Below are positions 30,673-40,153 of a stretch of 64,000 nucleotides of DNA, piece by piece. The number at the start of each line of letters is the position of its first letter. Position 1 is the first letter of the stretch. Both the position numbers and the translations under genes were made by a program. Origin of the DNA: Thecamonas trahens ATCC 50062 (lineage: Eukaryota; Apusozoa; Apusomonadida; Apusomonadidae); contig NW_013657651.1 in NCBI RefSeq assembly GCF_000142905.1, positions 235,146 through 299,145 on the forward strand, in the 5' to 3' direction. Below the pieces are notes generated by a model that was not told where the DNA came from, made no database searches, and saw only the letters and a program-made list of their open reading frames with translations.

Positions 30673-32184
30673 ATGATGGCTGGCGTGGTCGGCGTGTGGT
30701 TGGTTAGTCGCCGTGTGGCCAAGGCCAAACTCGTCTCGTTCGACTCGGCCACGGGTAATCTCGGTTGGCTACCTGTGATGGCGAGCCCGTTAAAGGCAGC
30801 TGTAGGCGGGATGTGCGCGGGGCTGGTATTCTTTGTTGTCTTTGTCCCGCTGGCAGTCCTCGTTCATCAGGCGGTCTTCTTCCGGCCGCAGCTCGATGCC
30901 GGACTCATGGTGGGCGCCGTCTCGGAGGTGACGGCCAAGATCTGGATTCGGGTCGTCGGCGGCGAGTCTGGCGTAGTGGAGGCCCGCTGCGGGGAATGGC
31001 TCTCGGAGCAAATCGGCGTTGAGCTCGCTGAGAGCCGGCGGTGGATGACTGTGGTGGAGTTGCCGCTGGCGAGCTGCGGGTGCGCGCCCGGCGAGCGGGT
31101 GACCGTCTCCGCCGTCGTCGTCGGCAGCTCGCGGCCAGAGCCAGTTTTGCTCTCGGGATCGTTTGCCATAGCGCGCCGAGCCGAAGCCCGGCTTACTGCT
31201 GACGACGAGTTGGCGTGGGTCTTTGGCTCATGCCTCTCGCGGATGGCGCTCCCGCCGTTTGCGTCGCTCGCTGTCTTTGACCACATTGCTGCGACCGTGC
31301 CTGACGCTGCCTTTGCGCTCCTGCTCGGCGATCTGATGTACCGCGACCTCAATCGGGCATGGGTCCCGTTTCTGCATCTCGAGCCGGATGTGGCATACGA
31401 GCAGACGTGGTCCGACTCGAGCTTGCTGCGTTTTGCGGGCAAGGTCCCTGTGCTCACCATGTTTGACGACCACGAGATCGAAAACGACTACGACCGCGGC
31501 CCGTCGCCGGATCTGGACTACGCGCTCGCTGCGTATGACGCGTGGATGGGGAGCCGAAACCCCGAGCCGGTTGCTGCCGGCTCGCGGTACTACACCTTTG
31601 CACACTCGGCTGACGTGGCGTACTTTGTGCTCGACACCCGCTCGGGTCGATCCCGCAACGACGCGCCCGACACTGCGGGCAAGACCATGCTCGGCCAGGA
31701 CCAGCGAGAAGCGCTGCTGGCGTGGTTGGTGGCGAGCCACGAGGCTGGCGTTGCGTTCAAGGTCATCGGCTCGCCGGTTTCGTGGGCGCCGCACGGCGAT
31801 GGGCACATGTTTGCGACCGAGACGCGCGACATTGTCGCCTTTGTCGCTGCCTCCAACATCACCGGCGTCGTTATCCTCTCTGGCGACACCCACTGGGGCG
31901 CAGCCTATCGGCACGGCTTTGCCGAGCCGCACGTCTACGAGTGCTCGGCATCGCCGTTCCAGGCGCTCCCCTTTCCGCATCCGGACACGCTGGCGGTCGT
32001 CGAGCCAGGCATCAAGTCTGGCGACGACGACGGGTGGAGCGAGACGCTCTTCCTCTCGTCGATGTCGTTCCACTACGGAGTGGCTCGGGTCTCAGGTGCC
32101 GACAAGACGCTCACCTGCGAGATCTACGGGTTCTGGCCGTGGTCTACACCACAGATGCTGTTCTCGTCGACGGTTGCCGTCTGA
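30673..32184 (+). CDS. PhoD-like metallophosphatase, membrane-anchored
   Basis: 503 residues of the PhoD/alkaline phosphatase D family. A membrane anchor lies near the N-terminus (about residues 45-72, LVFFVVFVPLAVLVHQAVFF). It is followed by a fibronectin-like N-terminal domain (VGAVSEVTAKIWIRVVGGES), then metal-binding motifs: WVFGSCLSR (about 178), LLLGDLMYRDLN (about 218), FDDHEIENDYDRG (about 264) and LSGDTHWG (about 401). Such enzymes hydrolyse phosphomono- or diesters with Ca/Fe ions; the anchor suggests the active site faces the lumen or outside. Two ATGs at 30673 and 30676 and another at 30778 (MASPLKAAVGG) are all possible starts. The substrate cannot be told from sequence. Confidence 0.85.
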   Translation: MMAGVVGVWLVSRRVAKAKLVSFDSATGNLGWLPVMASPLKAAVGGMCAGLVFFVVFVPLAVLVHQAVFFRPQLDAGLMVGAVSEVTAKIWIRVVGGESGVVEARCGEWLSEQIGVELAESRRWMTVVELPLASCGCAPGERVTVSAVVVGSSRPEPVLLSGSFAIARRAEARLTADDELAWVFGSCLSRMALPPFASLAVFDHIAATVPDAAFALLLGDLMYRDLNRAWVPFLHLEPDVAYEQTWSDSSLLRFAGKVPVLTMFDDHEIENDYDRGPSPDLDYALAAYDAWMGSRNPEPVAAGSRYYTFAHSADVAYFVLDTRSGRSRNDAPDTAGKTMLGQDQREALLAWLVASHEAGVAFKVIGSPVSWAPHGDGHMFATETRDIVAFVAASNITGVVILSGDTHWGAAYRHGFAEPHVYECSASPFQALPFPHPDTLAVVEPGIKSGDDDGWSETLFLSSMSFHYGVARVSGADKTLTCEIYGFWPWSTPQMLFSSTVAV

Positions 32185-32217
32185 CCCAGCGGTGTACATG
32201 GGCACGTACTTGCGTGT

Positions 32218-33367
32218 TTACGGCTTGGCAGCAGCGCCAGCGCCAGCAGCACCGGCGGCGACCGCAGCGGCAGCGGTGGTGGCAGCGGCGGCTGCAGGCT
32301 CCAGAGCGCCGTCCGGAAGCGTCGGCCGCGCAGGCGTGTCGTAGTAAGCACCCATAAAGAAGAGGAGCATGAACTGGAGGGCGACGACAAAGATGAGCAG
32401 GTAGTTGCGCTTGGAGAGCGAGCGATCGACAGGACCGAAGAACTCCTTGAGGGCGCGGACGAGAAAGACCGAGGAGAGGATGCCGGCGACGACAATGGCG
32501 CCAGTAAATGCCATCGAGCCAAAGTTGATGCCGATCAGCGAGCAGAGGACAATGTACACGTACTTGTAACCGCCAAAGGCGACAGCGTCGAGGAACGGCA
32601 GCGGACGCGGCGAGTTGGTGAGATAGAAGCCGAGCTTGAGGACAAGGACCTCGATGCTGAGCGCAACCAGCGCCGATGTCAAGGTGGCCCCGAGTACCTC
32701 GGGCGTGAACCGCTGCTGCACGCCCTGGACGTAAGCGCAGAGGAGGACGTATGTGACGAGCGCCATGGACGGAATGTAAAGATCCGGCGCATTGATGTCA
32801 TCCCGCGGCGGAAGGCGGCGCGGCGTGCCCTCCATGCTCACGCTGGCGTTTCTCGGCGTCCACTCCTTGAAGGCAAACGGCAGCAGCAGCCGCTTGAACT
32901 TGTTCAGCACGTACGAGTTGGAGACGGCAAAGTAGAAGCGGAGCGCCGGGAGGTCGATCCATCGGTCGATCTGGGTGGGGAGAAGGAGATGAGTTCGTGG
33001 GGGAAGAGCAGAGCAGAGAGGGGATGGAGGGGATGGAGGGGATGGAGGGGATGATCATCATGCGTACCCGCGAGTGCATCCGTGACACTTCACCGGCGAG
33101 CATCTTGCCGCCGAGCGCCGCCGCGCCTGCCAGGGCAGGATCAGCGCCCGAGCCCAGTGCGGAGAAGGCAGCATCAAAGCCGAGGCCCGGAGCGTCGTCA
33201 GCGGCATCTTGACCAGCCATACCCATGCCCATACCCATACCCATGCCTGCTCCAGTCGGCGCCATGCGAGGAGGCCGGGCGCCCCGACTACGTGGCAAAC
33301 CGATGGGGGTGCCCGGCGGCGCTGTGTCGAGGGCGTCGAACTCGTAGTTGGAGTTGGGGTCGAGCAT
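32218..33367 (-). CDS. YIF1: YIF1 family ER-Golgi transport membrane protein, spliced
   Basis: Two exons: 33068-33367 (100 codons) and 32218-32970, joined in phase; intron 32971-33067 with donor GTACGC and acceptor CAG. The protein is 350 residues. The N-terminal half is cytoplasmic and low complexity (GMGMGMGMGM). Then comes the YIF1 core: IDRWIDLPALRFYFAVSNSY, LNKFKRLLLPFAFKEW, the highly conserved DDINAPDLYIPSMALVTYVL, QRFTPEVLG, and FGGYKYVYIVLCSLIGINFG. About five hydrophobic spans, then an Ala-rich tail. Yif1 pairs with Yip1 and Rab GTPases on COPII vesicles and Golgi membranes. Only 33 bp separate its stop from that of the convergent phosphatase gene. Confidence 0.9.
33013..33057. repeat. 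GGATGGAGG microsatellite in the YIF1 intron
   Basis: Four near-perfect copies of GGATGGAGG(G) within the 97-bp YIF1 intron; on the coding strand this is a CCTCCATCCC pyrimidine tract between the donor and the acceptor. Confidence 0.7.
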
Positions 33368-33741
33368 AGGTAAATGTGTGTGTGTGGGGGGGGGGGAGGG
33401 TGTGTTTGTGGTGTGTGTTTGAGGGGGGGTGGGGGGGTGGGAGGGGGGTTATGTGTGAGGTGTGTGAGGTGTGTGCGGTGTTGTGGAAGGTGACATCGGT
33501 GGAGGGAGTGACGGTGGTTGGTTGGCCGGCAGCAGAGTGAGAGTGCCGGCGAGGCGAGCGAGACGGGAGCAGCCACAGCAGGGAGCAACCACAGCAGGGA
33601 GCAGCCACAGCAGGGAGCAACCACAGCAGGGCAGGTTGCCAGGGCCATGTTCCCCCATCCCCATCTCCATCCCCTCCACCCCAAAATCAAGGTCACATCG
33701 GGGATGTGTGACCAACAGCCACATGGGATACAATCGTCCAC
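33368..33741. other. Repeat-rich intergenic region beside the large gap
   Basis: 374 bp upstream of YIF1. Contains GT/G runs (33375-33460) and four imperfect copies of a 16-bp unit, GCAGCCACAGCAGGGA / GCAACCACAGCAGGGA (about 33567-33632). I see no coding sequence; reading frames crossing into the N run are meaningless. Confidence 0.6.
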
Positions 33742-34465
33742 NNNNNNNNNNNNNNNNNNNNNNNNNNNNNNNNNNNNNNNNNNNNNNNNNNNNNNNNNNN
33801 NNNNNNNNNNNNNNNNNNNNNNNNNNNNNNNNNNNNNNNNNNNNNNNNNNNNNNNNNNNNNNNNNNNNNNNNNNNNNNNNNNNNNNNNNNNNNNNNNNNN
33901 NNNNNNNNNNNNNNNNNNNNNNNNNNNNNNNNNNNNNNNNNNNNNNNNNNNNNNNNNNNNNNNNNNNNNNNNNNNNNNNNNNNNNNNNNNNNNNNNNNNN
34001 NNNNNNNNNNNNNNNNNNNNNNNNNNNNNNNNNNNNNNNNNNNNNNNNNNNNNNNNNNNNNNNNNNNNNNNNNNNNNNNNNNNNNNNNNNNNNNNNNNNN
34101 NNNNNNNNNNNNNNNNNNNNNNNNNNNNNNNNNNNNNNNNNNNNNNNNNNNNNNNNNNNNNNNNNNNNNNNNNNNNNNNNNNNNNNNNNNNNNNNNNNNN
34201 NNNNNNNNNNNNNNNNNNNNNNNNNNNNNNNNNNNNNNNNNNNNNNNNNNNNNNNNNNNNNNNNNNNNNNNNNNNNNNNNNNNNNNNNNNNNNNNNNNNN
34301 NNNNNNNNNNNNNNNNNNNNNNNNNNNNNNNNNNNNNNNNNNNNNNNNNNNNNNNNNNNNNNNNNNNNNNNNNNNNNNNNNNNNNNNNNNNNNNNNNNNN
34401 NNNNNNNNNNNNNNNNNNNNNNNNNNNNNNNNNNNNNNNNNNNNNNNNNNNNNNNNNNNNNNNNN
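33742..34465. other. Assembly gap (724 N)
   Basis: A run of 724 N, so probably an estimated gap size. The right edge begins with ten C. Content unknown; there is room for a small gene. Confidence 0.98.
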
Positions 34466-34621
34466 CCCCCCCCCCTGCACGCCGTCTTGTGTGGTTTGTT
34501 GGCCATTGGCCATTGGCCATGATCCTGGACGCGACGATGCCGGCCATGTGACCAAGCCCACTTCCCCCCCCATGACGGGCACGACACCGGACTCGGTACA
34601 CTCGTCTGGTCCATTCCAACT

Positions 34622-35463
34622 ATGGACGCACCTCTGTTTGGTGAGACCAAGTCCAGCTCCAAGCTGGTGTACTATGGTGTGGGCGGCATTCTGGGCATCT
34701 TCTCCACGGTAGGTGGTGTGACAGGGGGCGGGGAGGGGGGGGGGGAGGGGGGGGAGCATGTGCGACACGGGAGGACAGGGGAGGCAGGGGGAGAGGCAGG
34801 TGAGGCAGGGGGAGAGGCAGGGGGAGGCAGGGGGAGAGGCAGGGGGATTCATGGCAAGGTGGGAGGGACTGGTGTGCGGTGCAGGTGACTGTGATTGCGG
34901 CCATTGTGACGGGCGCCAAGGAGGACTTTCGGCACATCTTCTTTGCTATCACGCTCTGCCTCTACCTGGCGGTCTTTGCCGTCCTTGTCCGGTGGTACAT
35001 GAAGGGCGATCTGGATCCCAAGTTCAAGAACCTGTTCATTCTCCTTACCATCGCCTGCCTCTTTGCAGGCGTCACCGCGAACCTGTACATCTGGCGCAAG
35101 CTGCCGGACGTCAAGGCTTGTAAGGGCGAGCTGTACTATGTGGAGAGCGAGACCAAGGGCTACTGCGTCCCGCTCTGCGCCAGCTCGTACCTGCTCAACA
35201 CCCGCACTATGGCCTGTCAGTTTGTCAACAACTCGCTCTCCACCCACGGCGTCGACATGATCGACTCGGGCCTCTCGCCACTGTCGCTGCCGGACGACGG
35301 TGACGCGCCGGCCGAGGCCCCGATCGAGCCTGCTCCCGCCGCGCTTGCGCCCGTCGCGGCAAAGGAGGTCGAGGCCAAGCCTGCGTCGGCGGCCGGCTCG
35401 GTCGCCTTTGGCGTGGGGCTCAAGCGCCGCAAGTCCGGCATCAGCTTCCGCAGGCAGCCGTAG
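34622..35463 (+). CDS. Small polytopic membrane protein, spliced, unrecognised
   Basis: Two exons: 34622-34708 (29 codons, MDAPLFGETKSSSKLVYYGV) and 34885-35463, joined in phase; intron 34709-34884, donor GTAGGT, acceptor GCAG, containing G-rich GGGGGAGGCA repeats. The 221-residue product has three hydrophobic spans: the exon junction itself (GGILGIFST to VTVIAAIV), then IFFAITLCLYLAVFAVLVRW and LFILLTIACLFAGVTANLYI. A Cys-containing loop follows (KACKGELYYVESETKGYCVP, LCASS), then an Ala/Pro-rich tail ending in basic residues (KRRKSGISFRRQP). I do not recognise the family. Confidence 0.65.
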
Positions 35464-35582
35464 CAGCTCCATGACGGCGACATTACATTATCCCTCGCAG
35501 CCGAGCTACCCCAGGCGTTCGCGCTGCGCTGTATGTCTTTCATTCCTAAGCGGGCCAAGAGTGCGACAGCATAGCCCGGGAC

Positions 35583-36638
35583 TCAGGCCTCGCCAGCCAG
35601 CGCCAGCGCCTTGTTGGCCATGGCCACCACTCCCTCGTACGTCTTGTGCCCACCGATAAAGCCCGAGGCGTGCACAAAGATGGCGCCGTCGACGCCAAGC
35701 TCGGCCTTGGCATCGAGCTCGGCGTCGCGGACACCGCGCCACGGCTCGGGCAGCGGCAGGCGCGACTGGAACGAGTCCGGCGAGATGGGCACGGCCTGGA
35801 TGCGCCACGCGCCCGAGCGGTCGGTAAAGAGCGCGTACTTGACAGAGCCAGCAATGCCACGCTCCTCCTCAAGCTCCATCAGGTGCGCCTTCCACGGGCA
35901 AGTTGTCTCCAGGAGAATGACCTCGCCCGAGGGGTGGACCGACGGCGCGGCGTCGAGCGCGGCAGCGACAATGTCGCGGGCCGGAAGCCACGAGTGGACC
36001 AGGCCCTCGAGCTTGCCCACAAAGGCCTCGGTAGTGATGGCAACGGCCTTCTCAAACCGTGCCTGGACCGGATCGGTGTCGGGCTCGTCGGCTGGCGCCT
36101 CGAGCACCTCGTTCCACCGCGGGTTGAGCGCCGCCACCCGCGAGCCGAGATCCGTCCCGTTCGACTTGTACGCCGGCTTCAGCTCGGCAGGGTACTGGGA
36201 GATGCCGTTGTCGATGGCGTCGATGGCCTCGACAAAGTTGACATACATCTTGTTGTACACCAGCTCGAGCACGGCGTCGTCAGCAATGTCCGCCACCGAG
36301 GCCACAATCTCGCGACCAAAGTGCTTGTACACCAGCCCTGCCGATGACAGCGTAGTCTCAAAGCCCTCGCCAAAGGTGCCAGTAAAGCCACGCTGGTGGT
36401 GGTCAAACAGGTTCTTATCGGCATCGTACACCCCGCCCACGTCCACCACCACATCTGCCGTCGCCAGCACCTCGGGATCCCGCGACCGCACCACGCCCGC
36501 GCCGGCAAACTCCTTGGTCATCCTCAGGAGGCCCACTGCGAGCGCCTCATCACAATGGAACCTACCCCCCCCTCCCGTTTACACATACCCGTTCCGCCCA
36601 GCACCAGCCCGGAGAGCATGTTGTGAGTTGGCGGCCAT
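35583..36638 (-). CDS. MYG1: MYG1-family exonuclease/hydrolase
   Basis: DHH-like family (UPF0160), a 3'-5' RNA exonuclease of nucleus and mitochondria in other eukaryotes. The main exon, from 36561 down to 35583, reads FHCDEALAVGLLRMTKEF, VVVDVGGVYDADKNLFDHHQ (metal-binding DHH), YNKMYVNFVEAIDAIDNGIS, TCPWKAHLMELEEE and, near the end, FVHASGFIGGHKTYEGVVAM, all family landmarks. The frame before the first inner ATG (36536) is clearly coding, so an upstream exon is needed. The best candidate is 36589-36638 (MAANSQHALRAGAGRNG) across a 27-base intron (36562-36588, GTATGT to TAG). It gives GRNGFHCDEA, where the family has GTHNGTFHCDEA, so a residue is missing and the conserved His is absent. This joint is uncertain. 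Confidence 0.8.
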
Positions 36639-36660
36639 GCAGAGGATGGGGAGGCAGGGG

Positions 36661-36710
36661 GTGATCGTGATCGTGATCGTGATCATGATCATGATCTTGA
36701 TCATGATCTT
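36661..36710. repeat. GATC-rich hexamer repeat
   Basis: Eight consecutive NTGATC units (GTGATC x4, then ATGATC and TTGATC variants), 50 bp, beginning 22 bp upstream of the proposed MYG1 start. Confidence 0.9.
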
Positions 36711-37415
36711 GTCCCTGTTCGGATCACCGTCGCCCCTCCCCCCTTCCCCCCCCCCTCCCCTCCCCCTCTTCACGCTACACTGGAGCCACCTACGAGCCAG
36801 AATGTGTTCCGATGACCTTGGTTGATGCCATGGCTGCTGCTGTGGTGATACGGCGGATTGAAGAGAGCATTGGGGCCTTGAACGTGCTGTCGCCTGGCTC
36901 GCTCGTCGGCGCAAGAGGCCTCTCTCGCTGGCTTTCCGGCCAAACTGAGTGGCTCGATCTTGGGGATCACGGCGACCCGGCAGGCCTTTCATGCCGCCGC
37001 CCCAAGGTTGCCATCAAGTGGGCTCACAATGGCTTCTGATCAACTCGGCCTTGACTCTACGCAGTATATCTTGGCTGCAACCATGTGATCTGTTACACGT
37101 GTTTATTCGAGCAAGATCGGTTTTTGATCAGTGATCACGCTTCAAAATCATACCGGCCCCCCCTTCCTTTCCTGCCCTCGATTCTCATCCCTCCCCCCTT
37201 ATTTCCGCACCTTTCCCTACCGTATTGCAGCCAGCACAACCACGTGCATGCGTCTCTTCCCCGGTGGCGTGATCGGCTCATCGTGTGTGTGCGGCTGGCT
37301 CATCGCGTCTTTGCTCTCGCTGCGCACCTGATTTCCATTCTGCTGCCACTGGCACGCCGGCAACCACCTCTGCCTCCCACGCCAGGCACAAGACTCCTCT
37401 CCACTGACGTCGGCG
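36711..37415. other. Intergenic region without a recognisable gene
   Basis: About 700 bp between divergent MYG1 and the next membrane-protein gene. It has C-rich tracts near 36740 and 37150-37200. A 75-codon ATG frame at 36812-37039 resembles nothing I know and does not look like a gene. Both promoters should be here. Confidence 0.5.
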
Positions 37416-38735
37416 ATGGGTATGGGGATATCTCTGCGGACACTGGTGGCGCCTGTGGTCTTCACAGCCGCGCTGGTTGCATTGTTCTCGGCCCCCGAGG
37501 CCGTGGACGAGCTGCCGTCCCTGACTCGGCTTGCTCCAACCTGGTTCCGCTCGACAGCTGTGGCTGCCGTGGGCGTCTACCCCCAGTCACGGACGGAGGC
37601 CTTTGCCTACGGAAGGCTGCTGGAGCGATTGGTCGTTGCAGAGGCCCGCGGCGATGGAAAGGCGATTGATGAGGTGCTTGCGGCTGCCGCTGTGCTTGCG
37701 GGGCGCGTAGTGACTGCGCGCGAGGTCAAGGCCATCGAGGACAACACAGTGGCGGTCGAGTCCCGCCGCGGACCACTGAGCGTAGCGCTGGGCATGCTCT
37801 CGCTGGTCAACATCATGTGGCTAGTGTCGATCTTTGGCATTGCCGCCTTTTTGCTCCCGGCGCTCGCCATCTGCGTCCGCCCGCTCGTCGCCGCCCTGAT
37901 CTCCGTCTTCACCCGCTGGATCCTCCCGATGCTCATTGCGCTGCAGCCAGTCTACGAGCTGGCGATGTACGCATTTGCGGTCTTGCTGCTCGCAGAAGGT
38001 CTACGCATGCCGCCCGAGACCGGCGTTATGATTGCGCTCACCGGTGTTGTCCTCGCCGTCCCGGCCTTTGTGTACTCGACGTACTTGCACACGCACGCAA
38101 AGACGTCGATGAGTGCATTCTCGACGTGGGTGAGCGTGTTGTGCACCGTCTGGTTTGTTGTTCCGGCCATCCACTTTGATGACGCTCTCATGGCGTGGAT
38201 TGCAGTGGCCTCGTTCTACTCGGCGGTCGGGTTCTCAGTCGTCCCGCTCGGCCTCAGGTACCTTGTGGGCTTCCACTCGCCAGAGACCATGGTCCGGGTC
38301 TCGATCACGTCGACTATTGTGCTCGGAACCTTTGCGGCACTGAGAGTTTGCGGGGCTGAGTATGCGGCGATGCAGCTGCTCGCTGCACCCACGTCTGTCT
38401 TTGGCACGCTCACGCTCCTCCTCGCGCAGCTCATTGCCTCATCGCGGTTCTACGCTTGGTGGTCGTTGCCGTACTATGTGCGGCAGCTGACGATGATTGC
38501 CACGCTGGGAGTCCTGCTCGGCTTTGGGGCCATCGGCGGCTCACCGGGCATGTTCAACACGGCAACGACGTTTACCGTGCTGTACGTGGTGGAAAAGGTG
38601 CTCGAGCTCGAGTTCCTCTGGTCGTCCAGCATCGCGCCGCTCACCATTCTCGCCATTTTTGTCGCCATGTACGCCGCCTCGCTCTTCCTCGCATCACATC
38701 CGGGCTGGCTCGTCTCGATTGCGTTCAACCTGTAG
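37416..38735 (+). CDS. Polytopic membrane protein, unrecognised
   Basis: 439 residues. An N-terminal hydrophobic segment (LVAPVVFTAALVALFSA) could be a signal anchor. It is followed by a soluble part of about 80 residues (YPQSRTEAFAYGRLLERLVV) and then about ten closely spaced membrane spans from residue 125 to the end (MLSLVNIMWLVSIFGIAAFL, YELAMYAFAVLLLAEGLRMP, IMALT-type helices, ILAIFVAMYAASLFLASHPG). The layout, a lumenal N-terminal domain plus many spans, is found in several protist and plant families, but no motif identifies one. ATG at 37416 is the first in frame. The stop is 9 bp from the stop of convergent PIG-K. Confidence 0.7.
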   Translation: MGMGISLRTLVAPVVFTAALVALFSAPEAVDELPSLTRLAPTWFRSTAVAAVGVYPQSRTEAFAYGRLLERLVVAEARGDGKAIDEVLAAAAVLAGRVVTAREVKAIEDNTVAVESRRGPLSVALGMLSLVNIMWLVSIFGIAAFLLPALAICVRPLVAALISVFTRWILPMLIALQPVYELAMYAFAVLLLAEGLRMPPETGVMIALTGVVLAVPAFVYSTYLHTHAKTSMSAFSTWVSVLCTVWFVVPAIHFDDALMAWIAVASFYSAVGFSVVPLGLRYLVGFHSPETMVRVSITSTIVLGTFAALRVCGAEYAAMQLLAAPTSVFGTLTLLLAQLIASSRFYAWWSLPYYVRQLTMIATLGVLLGFGAIGGSPGMFNTATTFTVLYVVEKVLELEFLWSSSIAPLTILAIFVAMYAASLFLASHPGWLVSIAFNL

Positions 38736-38744
38736 CGTCAGTTC

Positions 38745-39929
38745 TTACGGCTCGAGGTGGTCGAGCGGATACGGAGCGTCGATAAAGTCCAGCTCGGGGA
38801 CTGCAGCGAAAAAGTCGGCAATGGGCACGTCTGCCAGCGAGCGCGGGTAGTGGCTCGTCCGCCACGACGGAGTCGAGCCGAGCTTGGACGGTGTGATGTG
38901 GTTGCGCAAGTCGGCAAGAGTGGCCGGCGACGACGCGTTGCGGACCCGGTTCTCCAGAAAGCTGAGGGTGTGGTAGGTGAAGCGATCGATGACGGCGACA
39001 CCGAGCGAATGAGCCGCCGAGTACGAGTACGACGACTCGCCGATGACCGACGATCCAACAGTGACAATGCCTGGCGTGGTGACGGCCGAGAACAGCGTGT
39101 CGGCCTGACACGTGTCGGCCATGACCAGCATCTCGTTGAACCGGCCCGTCGAGGCCATCGACGCAAAGGCGTCGGCAAGATCGACCGAAGTCACCTCGCC
39201 CGAGTCCTGGAACTTGAGGAACTGGTCACCGCCGTGGCCGGTCATAAAGACCAAGATGTTGGAGCCGGCGTCTGAGCGCAGCATCTTGGACTTGGCCGTG
39301 CCCGGCGGCGTCCGTCCGGTCAGCACTCGCAGAAAGGCCTCAGCAGTGACCTCGTACCCGCGATAGTCGACCTCTACAGCCTCCCCATACAGATTGAGGT
39401 CGAGTGAGCCCGAGTTGAACACATGGGCCGGCTCGATGTTCCGCGAGTTGCACGCCATGTCATCTGCGAGCATAAGGATGATGTGCGAGTCCGGAATGCC
39501 CAGCCGCTGCACAGATCGGTACAGCGAGAGCGTGTTGGCAATATGCCGATAGTTGAACCAGTACCTCGAGGCACAGACAAGGACCGCCCAGTTGGACGTG
39601 TGTCCGCCATCTCCGGCCCCTCCGCCTGCTGCCGCCTTGCCCGTTGCTCCCTCGCCTGCCGCTCCCTCGCCAGCCGCCGCCTTCCCTGCCTCTCGTCTCG
39701 CCAGCCACGCTGCCGCCACATCGACTGCCTCCTCGGCCCCGTCTGTAGCCACCACCTGGACCTTGCTCATCCCGTCCCCAGCCCCAGCCGAGGTCCCGGC
39801 CACAGGCAGAGACTCAGCGCCGTCCACCTCTGCCGCCACCGCCACCTCTGCCGCCAGCACCGCCACCGCCACCGCCACCGCTACCGCCCCCAGCCCCAGC
39901 CCCCAGCCTCTCCTGCTGCCTCTACACAT
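38745..39929 (-). CDS. PIGK: GPI-anchor transamidase catalytic subunit (PIG-K/Gpi8)
   Basis: 394 residues from ATG 39927-39929. A signal peptide (GLGLGAVAVAVAVAVLAAEV) leads into a low-complexity Ala/Gly stretch (about 60-130) not found in most homologues. Then comes the C13-type cysteine-protease domain: WAVLVCASRYWFNYRHIANT, DSHIILMLADDMACNSRN, the catalytic His in FMTGHGGDQFLKFQD (about residue 230) and the catalytic Cys in VMADTCQADTLF (about 272), then GSSVIGESSYSY and DRFTYHTLSFLE. This ER-lumenal subunit cleaves the C-terminal signal of precursors and attaches the GPI anchor. The C-terminal membrane anchor of animal PIG-K is absent; the protein ends soon after the protease domain, as in trypanosomes. 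Confidence 0.92.
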   Translation of the reverse strand: MCRGSRRGWGLGLGAVAVAVAVAVLAAEVAVAAEVDGAESLPVAGTSAGAGDGMSKVQVVATDGAEEAVDVAAAWLARREAGKAAAGEGAAGEGATGKAAAGGGAGDGGHTSNWAVLVCASRYWFNYRHIANTLSLYRSVQRLGIPDSHIILMLADDMACNSRNIEPAHVFNSGSLDLNLYGEAVEVDYRGYEVTAEAFLRVLTGRTPPGTAKSKMLRSDAGSNILVFMTGHGGDQFLKFQDSGEVTSVDLADAFASMASTGRFNEMLVMADTCQADTLFSAVTTPGIVTVGSSVIGESSYSYSAAHSLGVAVIDRFTYHTLSFLENRVRNASSPATLADLRNHITPSKLGSTPSWRTSHYPRSLADVPIADFFAAVPELDFIDAPYPLDHLEP

Positions 39930-40111
39930 AGTCCTCTGTCTCCTTTGCCCTCCCATCTTGCTTGGGCGGTGTTCGAGTGAGGTGTGGCACCCGCTTGCCC
40001 TCGCCCTCGCCCGCCCCTCCCGCCCACCCGCCGGCCAGCGAGAGCGTCGGGGCTGGACATCCGGATGCGCCGGCCAGCTGTGGTAACGAAAGGGCTTGTG
40101 TTTGTTGCGGA

Positions 40112-40153
40112 TGGTAGTGGTAGTGGTGGTGGTGGTGGTGGTGGTGGTGGTGG
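40112..40153. repeat. (GGT)n microsatellite
   Basis: About 14 GGT/AGT triplets ending at the stop codon of the next minus-strand gene, in the space between PIG-K and that gene. A similar run (41065-41100) lies at the other end of the same gene. Confidence 0.85.

Noticed and set aside
33449-34852. Reading frames passing through the 724-base gap
   Set aside because: Open only because N codons are counted as non-stop; the flanks are simple repeats.
36812-37039. 75-codon ATG frame upstream of the polytopic membrane gene
   Set aside because: No recognisable motif, no splice or neighbour support, and located in a promoter-like divergent region.
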